Assembly (NCBI GenBank): GCA_017590115.1
Contig: JAGGNK010003335.1
Span: 14,776,779 to 14,840,778 of the forward strand
Length of the DNA: 64,000 nt
Source: Montifringilla adamsi
Taxonomy: Eukaryota > Chordata > Aves > Passeriformes > Passeridae
Reading direction: 5' to 3'
Numbering within the stretch: the stretch's first letter is position 1; each line of letters opens with the position of its first letter. The translations under genes and the position numbers were made by a program. The notes under the pieces are model-generated. The model saw only the letters and a program-made list of their open reading frames with translations. It was not told the DNA's origin and did no database searches. Shown in pieces: positions 35,301 through 45,157 of this stretch.

Positions 35301-36750
35301 CTGGTGTGTCTGTGAGCCCAGTCCTGTCTCTTGCAGATCTCTGGGTCATCACCCAGCCTTTCCAGGGGTTTGAGGGCTACGTGCCGGGTTTATTCCTGCC
35401 TGGAGGCTGGAGCTGCACGCTGTGTTTATCCAGCCTCGGGGGGCTCATCTTCATCCATCCCCCAGCACTGCCTCGTGCTGGGGAGACAGTGTTTGTAATT
35501 AAAACTCGGCTCTAAACCGCCTGTCAGTAAAACAACAATAGCGAGAGGAAAGGTTAAGTTTGGGGGTGAAGCCACATGTGTGCTTGTGGTTTAAAGAAAA
35601 TAAAAGTGCTTTTCTTAGCACTTTGTAAGGCTGGCTTGGCTCCTCCCAGTCCTTCCTGCTAACGAGATAGGAGCCTGGCAGGTCCCAGTCCCATTCCAGT
35701 AAATGTTCAGGATGTGAACCCAGAGGCTGCTGCCAAGAGCCCAGCCCTGCTGCCCAGGGAGCCCTGCAGGAGCTTTGCTGCCTGGCCTGTGCAGCTCTCC
35801 TGGGCAGCAGGTTAAAACACCCTCTGAAGAGTTTTTGGCAACGCAAGAGCACAAAAAGCATTAAATTCCCAATGATTCCTCGGTGGGACAAGTGTTGGAG
35901 TCTGCAGGAGCAGCTCCTCCCAGCAGAGGTGCCAGAGTCCCACGGGCTGGAGCCAGCGGGGTCACTGACTGCAGGGATGGGGACAGCGAAGGGGACACCC
36001 TGGCCGGGGTGACCTAGGCTGTGGCACACGGATGACAGTGCAGGGACAGCACAAAATGATGCTGTGCTGCCCTGAGCCCCCCTGCCAGGGCCAGCCCCCC
36101 GTGTGAGCCAGCCCTGCTGTGCCCGTGTCTGCTGTGAGGTGAAGCCAGTGTCAGGTTCAGCTCTGGAGATATCTATTGCTGCACCCCATATCTACACCTG
36201 GACAGCACACGTCACACCTTCCCTGCTCTGTGCCCCAGCTTTGGGTGTGCCTGGCCCCAGGAGACGTGGCTGGGAGGTGTGCTTGTCCCCTGGCAGGTGT
36301 GTTTGGAGGTGTGCTTGTCTGCCTGGACGTGTGTTTGGGAGGTGTGTTTGTCCCATGGAGGTGTGTTTGTCCCCTGGCAGGTGTGTTTGTCCCCTGGAGG
36401 TGTGTCTGGGAGGTGTGTTTGCCCCTAGGAAGTGTGTTTGTCCCCTGGCATTTGTGTTTTAGGTGTGTTTGCCCCCTGGCAGGTGTGTTTGCCCCCTGGA
36501 GGTGCGCTGTCACACCAGCCTCACCCAGATCCCGTTTTCCCCCCCTCCCCATCTCCCATCCCGCTCCCCGTGGGTGCTCACTGTGCTGGTCGCTGCGGTC
36601 CCTGGTGCCATCCACGGTGCCGTCGGGCAGGATGCGCAGGAAGTGCCCCCCGTTGCTGCAGTACAGCACTTTGGGTTTCTTGTAGTTGCCCGCGGGCAGG
36701 TTGAACTTCTCCGTCAGGGCGCTGAAGGTGGTGATCTCCCCCTCGGCCAT
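32160..36750 (-). CDS. FGF1: Fibroblast growth factor 1 (acidic FGF), complete, three coding exons
   Basis: The coding sequence joins 36750-36582, 33132-33029 and 32354-32160 on the minus strand: 169+104+195 = 468 bases, 155 residues plus TGA. It reads as FGF1 throughout: N-terminus MAEGEITTF, nuclear-localisation-type NYKKPK (residues 22-27), the beta-trefoil core, and the heparin-binding loop at 127-143. Receptor-contact positions known from mammalian FGF1 are kept (Tyr30, Arg50, Glu102, Tyr109, Asn110, Leu148, Leu150), as are Cys31 and Cys98. There is no signal peptide, as expected for a factor released by the non-classical route. FGF1 binds all FGF receptors with heparan sulfate as co-receptor. 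Intron phases (1, then 0) match the FGF family. The ATG has G at -3 and +4. Compared with human, Arg134 is Leu, Cys132 is Ser, Lys116 is Met, Glu68 is Val and Tyr70 is His. Identity is essentially certain. Confidence 0.97.
32355..33028 (-). other. FGF1: FGF1 intron between coding exons 2 and 3 (674 bp)
   Basis: A short GT-AG intron. It contains a CR1 3'-end fragment (32662-32765) in the same orientation as FGF1. Otherwise I see only unremarkable sequence. Confidence 0.9.
32662..32765 (-). mobile_element. CR1: CR1 LINE 3'-end fragment in FGF1 intron
   Basis: Reversed CR1 end: 'aacggtttgggttgcaagg', 'gaccttaaagaccatcga', 'gccatgggcagggacacc'. It has the same orientation as FGF1. Confidence 0.8.
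33029..33132 (-). CDS. FGF1: FGF1 second coding exon (104 bp)
   Basis: The exon codes residues 57 (last two bases) to 91, ending LLYGS. Its 104-bp length is the classic size of the middle coding exon in the FGF1/FGF2 family. The acceptor is a long T-rich tract ending CTCCAG just above 33132. The donor GTAGGT starts at 33028. Within it, Val68 and His70 replace residues that are Glu and Tyr in human FGF1. Confidence 0.95.
33365..33470 (+). mobile_element. Ancient tRNA-derived SINE fragment (MIR/CORE-SINE-like)
   Basis: The stretch follows the classic SINE order: a 'ggttacgatgctgg' tRNA-like head, 'gggacacaggagat', 'ttctggctct', and a tail ending 'aaggcacttaa', the counterpart of the usual 'gggcaagtcactta'. 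It is diverged and lacks a full 3' end. It lies in FGF1 intron 1, antisense to the gene. Confidence 0.5.
35071..35138. repeat. 34-bp direct duplication in FGF1 intron 1
   Basis: 'agagggaaagggactgggct' plus 'gtgtgacagcatcc' occurs twice with one base changed. Confidence 0.85.
36262..36505. repeat. Minisatellite in FGF1 intron 1, close to the exon donor
   Basis: Units of 18-24 bp with 'aggtgtgtttgtcccctgg'. About a dozen copies end about 75 bp from the donor of the first coding exon. Confidence 0.9.
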
Positions 36751-36773
36751 CCCGCAGCCTCTCCAGGGCCGGG
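36582..36773 (-). CDS. FGF1: FGF1 first coding exon (exon 2-type), with 23-nt 5'UTR
   Basis: The exon starts after a splice acceptor (AG at 36775-36774, preceded by a pyrimidine-rich stretch). It carries 23 nt of 5'UTR, then the ATG at 36750-36748, and codes residues 1-56 plus one base of codon 57. The donor GTGAGC begins at 36581. An acceptor this close to the ATG means the mRNA leader comes from one or more upstream untranslated exons, as in mammals. The exon lies in a locally CpG-rich stretch (about 36540-36790). Confidence 0.95.
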
Positions 36774-36851
36774 CTGCAAGGGAGGTGACAGCAGGGTGAC
36801 ACCGAGTGCTGGCACACGCTGCTGCCGCCGGGCTTTAAAGGCAGGCAAGGA

Positions 36852-36871
36852 GGGAGGGAGGGAGGGAGGGA
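36852..36871 (+). repeat. (GGGA)5, predicted G-quadruplex
   Basis: Five GGG tracts with one-base loops on the plus strand. On the FGF1 (minus) strand this is a CCCT polypyrimidine run about 80 bp upstream of the first coding exon acceptor. Confidence 0.8.
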
Positions 36872-37431
36872 GCCCGGGGGGAACGGCTGTGATTCACAGC
36901 CCGGGGGGATGCTCCCCCAGCGTGGGGGCTGTGTCCTCGCTGGGTGGGGCTGGCCAGGAGGGACTCTGTCCTTTTTAATTTTATCGCAGTGAATTCTGTT
37001 TTTGTTCTCCTTTCTATTGACGTGCGGGCTAAAATTACACACTCAGAAAAGCGGTTTGAAAAACAGCCGGTGTCTGATTGGAACCCGCAGGAGGCGGGAA
37101 GGGAGCCCAGGTAAAACTCTCTCTCCACTATTATAACTCTCAAACACAATTATGAGCAGGAATTGCAACACCCACTGCATGTCAGGTAGTAAATATTGCT
37201 CATCTCTTGGCACTCTGCAGCTCACCTGCCCAGGACACGCATGGAAAAGGTCAGGACACACGTTAGATGTGGTGGGACATGGGCAGGGGCAGGAGCTTTC
37301 ACTGCCTGGGCTCAGCAGGTTTACCCAGACACTGATCAACAGTGTTTGGAAATGGGAATTTTGAGTCCAGGATATGCCATGAGTCAACCAGCAGCATCTC
37401 AGTGCCTAAAGGGGATCCAGGAGAGCTGGAA

Positions 37432-37645
37432 AGGGGCTTTGGTCAAGGATCTGGAGGGACAGGATAAGGGGAATTCCATTGCCAGAGGGCAGGGTTAGAT
37501 GGGATTTTGGGAAGAAATCCTTCCCTGGGAGGGTGGGCAGGCCCTGGCACAGGGTGCCCAGAGCAGCTGGGGCTGCCCCTGGATCCCTGGCGGTGCCCAA
37601 GGCCAGGCTGGACACTGGGGCTGGGAGCAAGCTGGTCTAATGAAA
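37432..37645 (+). mobile_element. CR1: CR1 LINE fragment
   Basis: Contains 'gagggacaggataagggg', 'gaagaaatccttccctggg', 'gggtgggcaggccctggc', 'agggtgcccagagcagctg', 'ggtgcccaaggccaggctgg' and 'ctggtctaatg'. Confidence 0.85.
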
Positions 37646-39159
37646 GATCACATTGAAACCTCATTTTGCTGGAGACTGTGGTCACAGTCCCTGTTTAAGC
37701 AGATGCTGTGCCAAAACCTGAAGGCATCACCAGACCAATCAAAGAAAGATGCTGTGGATGTTGGAGGCTGGGAAGTGAGAATTGCTGTCACAGAAGTGCC
37801 ATCACAGACGTGGCATCAGGAGATGCCACAGGTGGGGGCCAGAGTCCCACGGACATTCCAGGTACAGTCATGCTTTTAGCCTAGAAACTACATTAAAATC
37901 TCCCACAGATTCATTCTGTCTTTCATACACAGAGTTCTGTAGTGCTTGGAGAGAAGTGGATTTATGAACAGAAAAAAGACATGGCACAGAATAACTCTAG
38001 ATACAGGAAGTCGCTTTAAATGTCATGTATTCCCACAGCTATACTATGGAAAATATTTTATAGTCACTGTTTGTATGTGTTTATAGATTGTAAAAATGTC
38101 TCTTTAGGACTGAGTTGTGCTACTGGTACGTTGGGATGGAGCCAGCACCACACTGTGTGGGTTTGCTGTGGTGCTTGGAGTGCCCTGGGAGATGCTGAGG
38201 GTGGCAGCTCTGCAGCACACACACTCACACACATGTACAGACACACAGAATCTCCAAACACTCGGCTCTAAACTCTTTAGTATTTAAAAAAATCTGCAAA
38301 AGCAGCTGCAAGAAGGGGAAACCACTCCTGGAAATGGATCCCAGATGTAAATTTACCTCCCCAGAGGTAAAATTCTGATTTTCTGAAGGTAAATAACCTC
38401 TGGAAGTTGGATTGCTGAAAGATGGATCCCTGGAGATGAAGAGTGTGGCTGCTGGTGAGAGCACCCCAGCCACTGCACCAGCTCTGCCTCGAGCACAGAC
38501 TCCAGCCCAGGCTCTCCGATGCCCCATTTGACACAGACTGGGATTTTGGGAGGTGCTTTCTGGAGTGACAGCCCCCAGCCCCAGCTATTGCTGGAGATGC
38601 AGCCTCAGAAGCTCTGTGGCCCCTGGTGGTTTCCAGAGCAGGTGGTGCCAAATACAGACTCAAAATCTTTGTTTAATGCCATTGTCAGGTGAAATTGTTT
38701 CCTAGAGTGCCTGGTCCCTACATTTATTTTTCTCTCAAGACAGCATCCTTCTCATGTAGTTGAGTTTGCTTGCCAACTGCCAGCCTGTCTCTGAAGGAAA
38801 GCCCCAAGTCACCCAGGGTGGCACACGGGGCTCTGCTCCTCCACTGGGCTTTAATCAACAGCAGCAGCACTGGGTAATTTCCTAGAGCCAAAGCTTTTCT
38901 TGAACCTTTATCTGAGGGTGAAAGGCACCCAGAAGTCTCCTGTGTTGGTGGTGGGTGGTACTGAGAAGCAAACATCCCAGCTCCAAGGGCTCTGAGCAGG
39001 ATCTGCAGGCAGGAGTGAGGAGCAGGCTGGATTCCACCACAGTCACCTCAAGGTCTGAGGGCATCTCCAGACAGCTTGAGCAGAGCAGCTCAACTGGAAA
39101 CAGCTTCTTCATCATCACTGCTTTCCTCTAAGGTTATTTTTGCTATTTTTAGTGCTTGC

Positions 39160-39440
39160 CAGCTGCCCTGAGTGCCCCAGCAATGCTCAATGAACATTTT
39201 CCACTCCCCTTGTCTCCCCGTGCTAAATGCTATCGCTGTTCTCAGACTTTATGGCCATGGAGTTGTTCCTCTACAAACACAGCACTCATGGCCCTAGCAT
39301 TATGCTTTTGGCAGGAACATGTTAGGTTTTTATGGGAATTAAAAAGCTCGAGTGAGAGAGGGAACCTGAACCAAGAACAACATAAAGGGCCTTATTTCTT
39401 TGGGTAGGAGCCCAACAATGCTATTAAATAGCTCAAAGCA
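39160..39440. promoter_or_regulatory. Candidate conserved non-coding block in FGF1 5' intron
   Basis: Repeat-free, moderately AT-rich, with 'gggaattaaaaagc', 'ctattaaatagc' and 'acaacataaaggg'. Conservation is not testable here. Confidence 0.22.
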
Positions 39441-40292
39441 GAACAGAAAGCTCTCTCAAATATGCAAAGCTGAGAGCCACCACACTCCAGTGGTTAGCTG
39501 GAAGAGAAAGGAAATGGAGAAAGGGCAATATTCCAAGAGGAGATGGCTGTAAGGGGCATGGCTGCTGCGGAGCTCTGACCCCGCGGGTCACACCAGGGCT
39601 GGATTTGGAGCTGGGTCTGAGCCTGTTTGTCCACGAGCAGCTGTGCTTGTGGCTCCTCTCTCCTCCAGCTCTGTGCACAGCCTTGCTGTGCTGCCTGAGA
39701 GAAACCCACAGCGAGGAGGGGTCCCTGGGAGCTGCAGCAGGGCACCTGCTCCAGGACAGCCCCAGCTCCATCCATGGCATGGGGAGCTGAGGGCACCCAG
39801 CTCTTCCTCCTGGACGGAGAAATCAGCACCCCGAAGGACCAGAAATCATTTCTGAAGGTAAAAAAAGCCTTAAGAAGCGAGTTAAACCCGAATGTTTGTT
39901 TGATCCAGGTCCTGCTGAGCCGTGGGGGCTGCGCTGTGCTGCTCCCTGCAGCTCTGAGGGAGAGGAGCCCAGCTCAGGGCTGCAAGAGCCGTGAAATTCT
40001 GAGAAGTTTGGGGTCGCTTCCAAACTTTATCACTGGCCAAACCAGTGGCTTTGATGTGAAATCCCAAACTCTGCGAGCATCTGACTGTGAGCATCGAGGG
40101 CTGGTTGTGCTGCCAAGATCAGGCGTGTGAGCTCTGGAATAACAGAGCCACGGGAGGAGGGGGACCTTTGCTCTCTGCTGTAAACCTGTGCAGACTTCAC
40201 TGCACAGCACCTGTCTGCATGACAAAGGTGGTGTTGATGGAAATGTGGGGGTTTCCTAATGGTATGTCAGATTTTGTCAGGAATTTTTGTGG

Positions 40293-40413
40293 TTTTTTTT
40301 TTTTTTTTTTTTTTTTTTGGGGGGTTTTTTTTTTTTTTTTTTTTTTTTGGTGGGTTGTTTTGTGTGGGGTTTTTTTGTTTTTGTTTTTGTTGTTTTGTTT
40401 TTTTTTTTTTTTT
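40293..40413. repeat. Poly(T)/G low-complexity tract
   Basis: T26, then G6, then T24, followed by mixed T/G and a final long T run. Lengths in such tracts are prone to sequencing and assembly error. Confidence 0.9.
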
Positions 40414-41389
40414 AATGGCTCCTGTGGCACAGATTTAGTGGCCAGCAAAGACTCAACCCAGAGGTAGCCAGCTAAGGTGAGCCTTCTTTCCTTGGGTATG
40501 AAATACCTGGCTCCTCCATGGAGGAAAGCACAAGTATCTCACCTACTGGGTTCAAACCAGATTGGATTGATTCAAATGCATCAAAATTGTCCTTGGCTTT
40601 GGACACAATCTTTTGTGTAGGGTTGGAAAGGAATGTTCTGCATGGCCTCTGAGTGGCCACGGTGATGAAAAGTGCAGCTAATCACAATTGTCATTTAGGT
40701 GATCAGCTAGAGATAACAGAGAGCTCCAGAGAGAGCAGAGAAACTGCTAAACCCAGGAGCCTCCTGAGGTTTTGTCCAGCTCTGAGTAATGAGATCAGTG
40801 TCTTGTGAACCTGGCTCTGGTGAGTTCTGTGGAAAGACTCCAGTTGGTTTCGCTTTGGAAAGTGTTATTTTCTCCATTAAAGCAGAAATCCTGTTTGTTC
40901 CAGGGCGTGTGACTCAGCTGGGATCAGACACATCACCTCCTGATGGGCTCCCTTCCCATTCCCACTGCTGCCTGCAGCCACCTGAGCAGAACAGTCACTT
41001 CCCAGGCAGTTCAGACACTCCATGTGGGAATGGAGAGTTCTTAGGACAGGTAGAATATTTTTAAGGAATTCAGGCTCTGAATTGCCTTTCCCAGGGGTTC
41101 CTGTGGGCTTTGGGGCAATCTGAGATCTACCTGGGCATGTGGAACAAACACCTCTCAGATAAACAGGGATTTTATTCATTGTAAGTTTTAGAGAGCCATT
41201 TCATGGGATGGATTTCCTCAGCCAGGAGAGGATTAGAGACCAGGCAGAGGTTTCCTCATGCTCGGTGGGTCTGGGGTTATCATCAGCATGGGCAGCCTGC
41301 AAGGGCTGCCTCCCCTCCCGAGGGCTGGCAGTGCAAGGCATAGCTCGAATTCCTTGGACTGTACCTCCTCTCAGGATTGAATAAATGAT

Positions 41390-41620
41390 TAGGCAAAGCA
41401 TGTGATAAATATGTAATAGATCACTCTGAGTATCAGTGGAATGCACTGGCTCGTTTCTAGGCTTGTTTATGGCCAGGTGATTTTATCTCTAGTGATGTGA
41501 TTAACTGCTTAATGAAGTATTTATCAGCCAGGTTTTACCCTTTGCAAGTGGAATATGTTGTGTGAAGTGCAACCAAAAGCGTAAAAATCAATTTAACTAA
41601 TGCCTGCTGTCATCATCTCC
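41390..41620. promoter_or_regulatory. Candidate conserved non-coding block rich in GATA motifs
   Basis: Within 230 bp are 'gtgataaat', 'agatcactc', 'ttttatctc', 'gtgattaac' and 'atttatcag', a cluster of GATA-like cores on both strands. Confidence 0.27.
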
Positions 41621-42943
41621 TGCTGCCCAGCAGAAAACAGCCATTCCACTCAGTCACCTGGATTTGTGGCAGGTAAATCGGGGGGGCTTGTAAAGCTGAA
41701 ACTTTGGCGGTTCCCTCAGCGGGTGTCACTGATGGCTGATGACCAACACAGCAGCATCACGGGAGGGACAGGGTTATCCCATCCCAGCCCTGTGCCCTCA
41801 GGGATGCCCAAGGGGAAGCCCCATCCCTGCCCGGAGCCAGGTGTGGCTTTCCCAGAGCTCTGAGCTGGGACACCCCAGCTGCCGGGACAGCCGCTGCAAC
41901 CTGTCACCAGGCTGGTGCTGTCCTGGGGAGGCAGGAAAACCACGGCATCCTCCACTTTCTAATTACCTCCCACCCACGGCCCTTCGCCATCCGGTGATTA
42001 AGTTAATTGCAGTTCCAGCCCCAGAGCAGGAGCTCTGCCGGGAAGGCCTCGTCCCTGTGTCCTGTCTGGGCTCGGAGCAGGAGCAGGACACCAGCATGAG
42101 CACACACAGACCCCACAGCTGCCGCTGCCTCCGGGGGTCTGAGCCCTCCCTGCCAGGGCAAGCCAGGTGTGTGGGACCTGCTGGCTGGGGAGAACACCTG
42201 GGCAGAGAACCAGCAGAGCTGGGTGCCTGCAGCCAGGGATGGGCTGGAGGATGTGCCGCTCCTCTGGGCTTGGCAGCGGAGCCAGCGCAAGCACCCCGGG
42301 CTTCCCCGTCCCTCCAGGTCCTGTCTGCCCTTTCCAGGTGCCCTTTCCCTCTCCCAGGCTTGTGCCAAGGCCGGTGTAAAGCATCATCCCCCCTGCTCCT
42401 GTGCTTTGCTGCCTCCCAGCACGTGGGGCTGGCTGCGAGCAGCCACTGACAGGCGCCACCGGTGACACCAGTCTCATCCCTGTCACCCGAGGAGGAGGAG
42501 GAGGGTGGCTCTGTGCTGCTCAGGGATGATGCACCAGGCACAGGTTTGGGTTTGCCACCTTGGTCATGGCAGGGCTGTGGGTGCCTCTCCTCCCTGGGTC
42601 TGCCTGTGCTTGGCTTCCCGGGAAAGGCACCGGGAGGGAGTGGAAACCCTGGGAGAGGCAGCGGATCAGGTGTTGGCTGAAGCGTTTTGTGGTGATGTGG
42701 GAATCCCCTGGGGGCAGGGGGCACTCCGTGTGCCCCTTGGCTCCTCCGGGGGGGCCCTGCAGGGGGGTCCCAGCCGCTCCCTGCCCGGTTCCTGCCGGGG
42801 ACACTGCAGTGACCTCTCCACTGTCCCCATGCCCCGCCTGCCACCCCCGCTGTCCGTGCAGGACACTGGGCACAGAGCCAGACCACAGAGCCTAGCTGTG
42901 GCTGTCTGGGCTGGCGCTGCAGGTGTGGCTGCCCCGCACACCC

Positions 42944-42971
42944 ACGGACGGACGGACGGACGGACGGACGG
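42944..42971. repeat. (ACGG)7 microsatellite
   Basis: Seven perfect ACGG units, a rare CpG-containing tetranucleotide repeat. Confidence 0.95.
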
Positions 42972-43589
42972 CGCCGAACGACAAACTCCAGCCCAGGAGT
43001 TCCCTCTGTGCTGTGAATCCCAGCTGTGACCTGGCTCTCCTGTTCCATGTGAGCCCTGCAATGCCAGCCCTGTGCTGAGCCCTGCTCAGGAGCCTGTCCC
43101 TCTGTCCTGGCACCCTCTGCCAGCCCTCGGTGCCCAGCGCCTCCCAGGCTGTGGCTGATGCTCAGGGCTGGAGCTGGGAGTGAAAAGCAGGAATGCTCAC
43201 ACGGTGTCAGGCTGCCCTTCCTGCAGCTGGCCCTCTGAAGGGTGGCCAAGCCCAGCCGAGGGTTGGCTCCAGCTTCAAAACTGGGATTGGAGTTTGGGCC
43301 CAGCCTTGATACCCTGTCCTTCCCCAGGGAGGCAGAGGATGCTGGAATCGAGGGTTTCATCCCCAGGCCAAGTGAAACCCCACATCCATCCTGGTGGTTA
43401 ACCATCACTAGACGTATCATGGCTCAGAAATCCAACTTCCTCCAGCACAGCCTCGCTCTGGGCTGCTCCAAGGAAAATCACTTGGTTTCTGGGCTCACGG
43501 TAAGCTCAGCAGTGATTTGCTGTGAAAATGTGCAGGCAGTTAGTGGTGTTCATCCTGCAATGTTTGTGTAAGGCTATACAGCTGCTCTT

Positions 43590-43830
43590 TTTAACATCTA
43601 AGCGAGCCTGGCTGGAGGAATCCTGTTCTTAATTCTGTTGCCCAATGTCTTATTTTAAATTCAGTCTCTAGTACCCCTGGATGCCAGCTCCAGTTTTTTT
43701 CCTCCAAGCTGCCTGAGTAAGGAGCTTAAGCTGTTGCTCAATAACAGTGTGATAAAAGCTTGAGTTAATAATGGCTATTTCCAGGAAAATCCTCCAATAA
43801 ATAATTTTCTTATCTGCGTGACTTTGGGAC
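43590..43830. promoter_or_regulatory. Candidate conserved non-coding block in FGF1 5' intron
   Basis: Unique sequence with 'gtgataaaagc', 'gttaataatgg', 'caataaataatt' and 'cttatctgcg'. Confidence 0.22.
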
Positions 43831-44641
43831 TGGAGAAAACGCCTTCCAGTGAAAAGAGCAGCATGCAGGAGTGGGCAAGGAGTGTTTCAGATGAAAGATC
43901 AGAGCAGGGCAAGCTCAGGACTGAATCTTGCTAAATGCAGATGAGTGGGTCAGCAAAAAAAACTGGAATTAGTATGGCTGAGTAGTCACTGGAGTAAACT
44001 AAGGAGAGCAGCTGTGCCTCTCCACCTCTTGTGGTCTAGAGGCAGACAGGTCACTGCTGCTCTGTGCTCTTCAGGCACAAATGGGGGAATTCTCCTGGCA
44101 GTGGGTGGCTCTGGAGGCCAGGGGCACCGAGCTCTCTGTGTGTCACCCTCAGCTCTGGCCTAGGAAGGAGCCTGAGTCACTCACTGGGACCTGTGGAAGG
44201 CACAGCCCTAATTCTGCTCCTGCTGTCCCAGACAGGGGCACAGCCGTGTCCCTGCAGAGCTGGGCACCTGTTTGCTCCTTGCTGTGACAGGTGTGAGCAC
44301 AGGCTGTGTGACAGCAGCAGGAGCAGGCAGTGCAGCCACGCTGCTCCAAGGAAAACAGAGCCTGCCTTGGTTTCCATTACAGAGCCCTCCGAGGGAAGGG
44401 GATGTGTTTTGGGTGCTCTCCTCACCTTCTCATCTCTTTAAACAGCAAAGCACCACAAAGGGCACAGAGCAGGACACAAGGCTGCAATTTTAACAACCTG
44501 CTGAGGCTCAGCCCCTGAGGTTTCACCCACACTGGCTATTTGCAGCCCCTGAGTGGGCAGTTCAGAGACACCACGGCCTTTGTTGTGCCCGTGTTTCCAC
44601 AGCTGCTCCGGGGCCAGGCTGGCCCACGGGGATGCAGCCAA

Positions 44642-44838
44642 GGATCATGGAATCACAGGATGGTCTGGGTTGGAAAGGACCTTAAAACTCATCCAGTGCC
44701 ACCCCTGCCATGGCAGGGACACCTTCCACTGTCCCAGGGACACCTCCCACTGTGCCAGGCTGCTCCAGCCCCAGTGTCCAGCCTGGCCTTGGGCACTGCC
44801 AGGGATCCAGGGGCAGCCACAGCTGCTGTGCTCTGACC
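44642..44838 (-). mobile_element. CR1: CR1 LINE 3' end, minus orientation
   Basis: Contains 'catggaatcacaggatgg', 'gggttggaaaggacctta', 'gccatggcagggacacc', 'gcctggccttgggcactgcc'. A local duplication of 'cccactgt' gives two copies of the 'agggacacct' segment. Confidence 0.87.
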
Positions 44839-45157
44839 CTTGCGACAATCAAGACATGAAGATGCCCTGGATTGTCTAAGTGGAAAAAACACCCCACACT
44901 AAACCAAAAATGTTGGGACTACCAGGCAGGTCAGTTGCTGTGCCCCTGCCCAGCCGGGGGTGCCACAACCAGGACCCCACTGGGTTTTTACCTTTTCCTT
45001 GCTCGTGAGCTGCACATTCAGCCCTGCACTGGGATCCCCAGGGAGTCAGTGAGCATCCCCTGTGGTTTGGGGAGGATCACATCCCCAGCAGGGTAGGTGT
45101 GAGCTTCACCATCCCCATCTGGAGTCTGGCAGCCAGTAACTCTTCCCATCACGTGGA

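Larger units (their letters stand above)
33133..36581 (-). other. FGF1: FGF1 intron between coding exons 1 and 2 (3449 bp)
   Basis: A GT-AG phase-1 intron. It contains an old tRNA-derived SINE fragment (33365-33470), a 34-bp direct duplication (35071-35138) and a 20-odd-bp minisatellite (36262-36505) beginning only about 75 bp from the exon 1 donor. The rest shows no coding signal. Confidence 0.9.
37646..44641. other. Non-coding interior of the inferred FGF1 5' intron
   Basis: Unique DNA, a poly(T) tract and a GC-rich section (41.8-43.4 kb) whose 485-codon minus-strand frame looks compositional. No exon recognised. Confidence 0.55.

Noticed and set aside
36157..36581. Read-through of FGF1 exon 1 into a longer C-terminus
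   Set aside because: The frame continues past the exon only because the adjacent minisatellite lacks stops. A good donor (GTGAGC at 36581) and the in-phase downstream exons show normal splicing.
41963..43420. 485-codon minus-strand open frame
   Set aside because: It lies in GC-rich, CpG-containing DNA with stop-poor frames on both strands and runs through the ACGG microsatellite. The translation shows no domain and is dominated by Gly, Pro, Arg and Ser.
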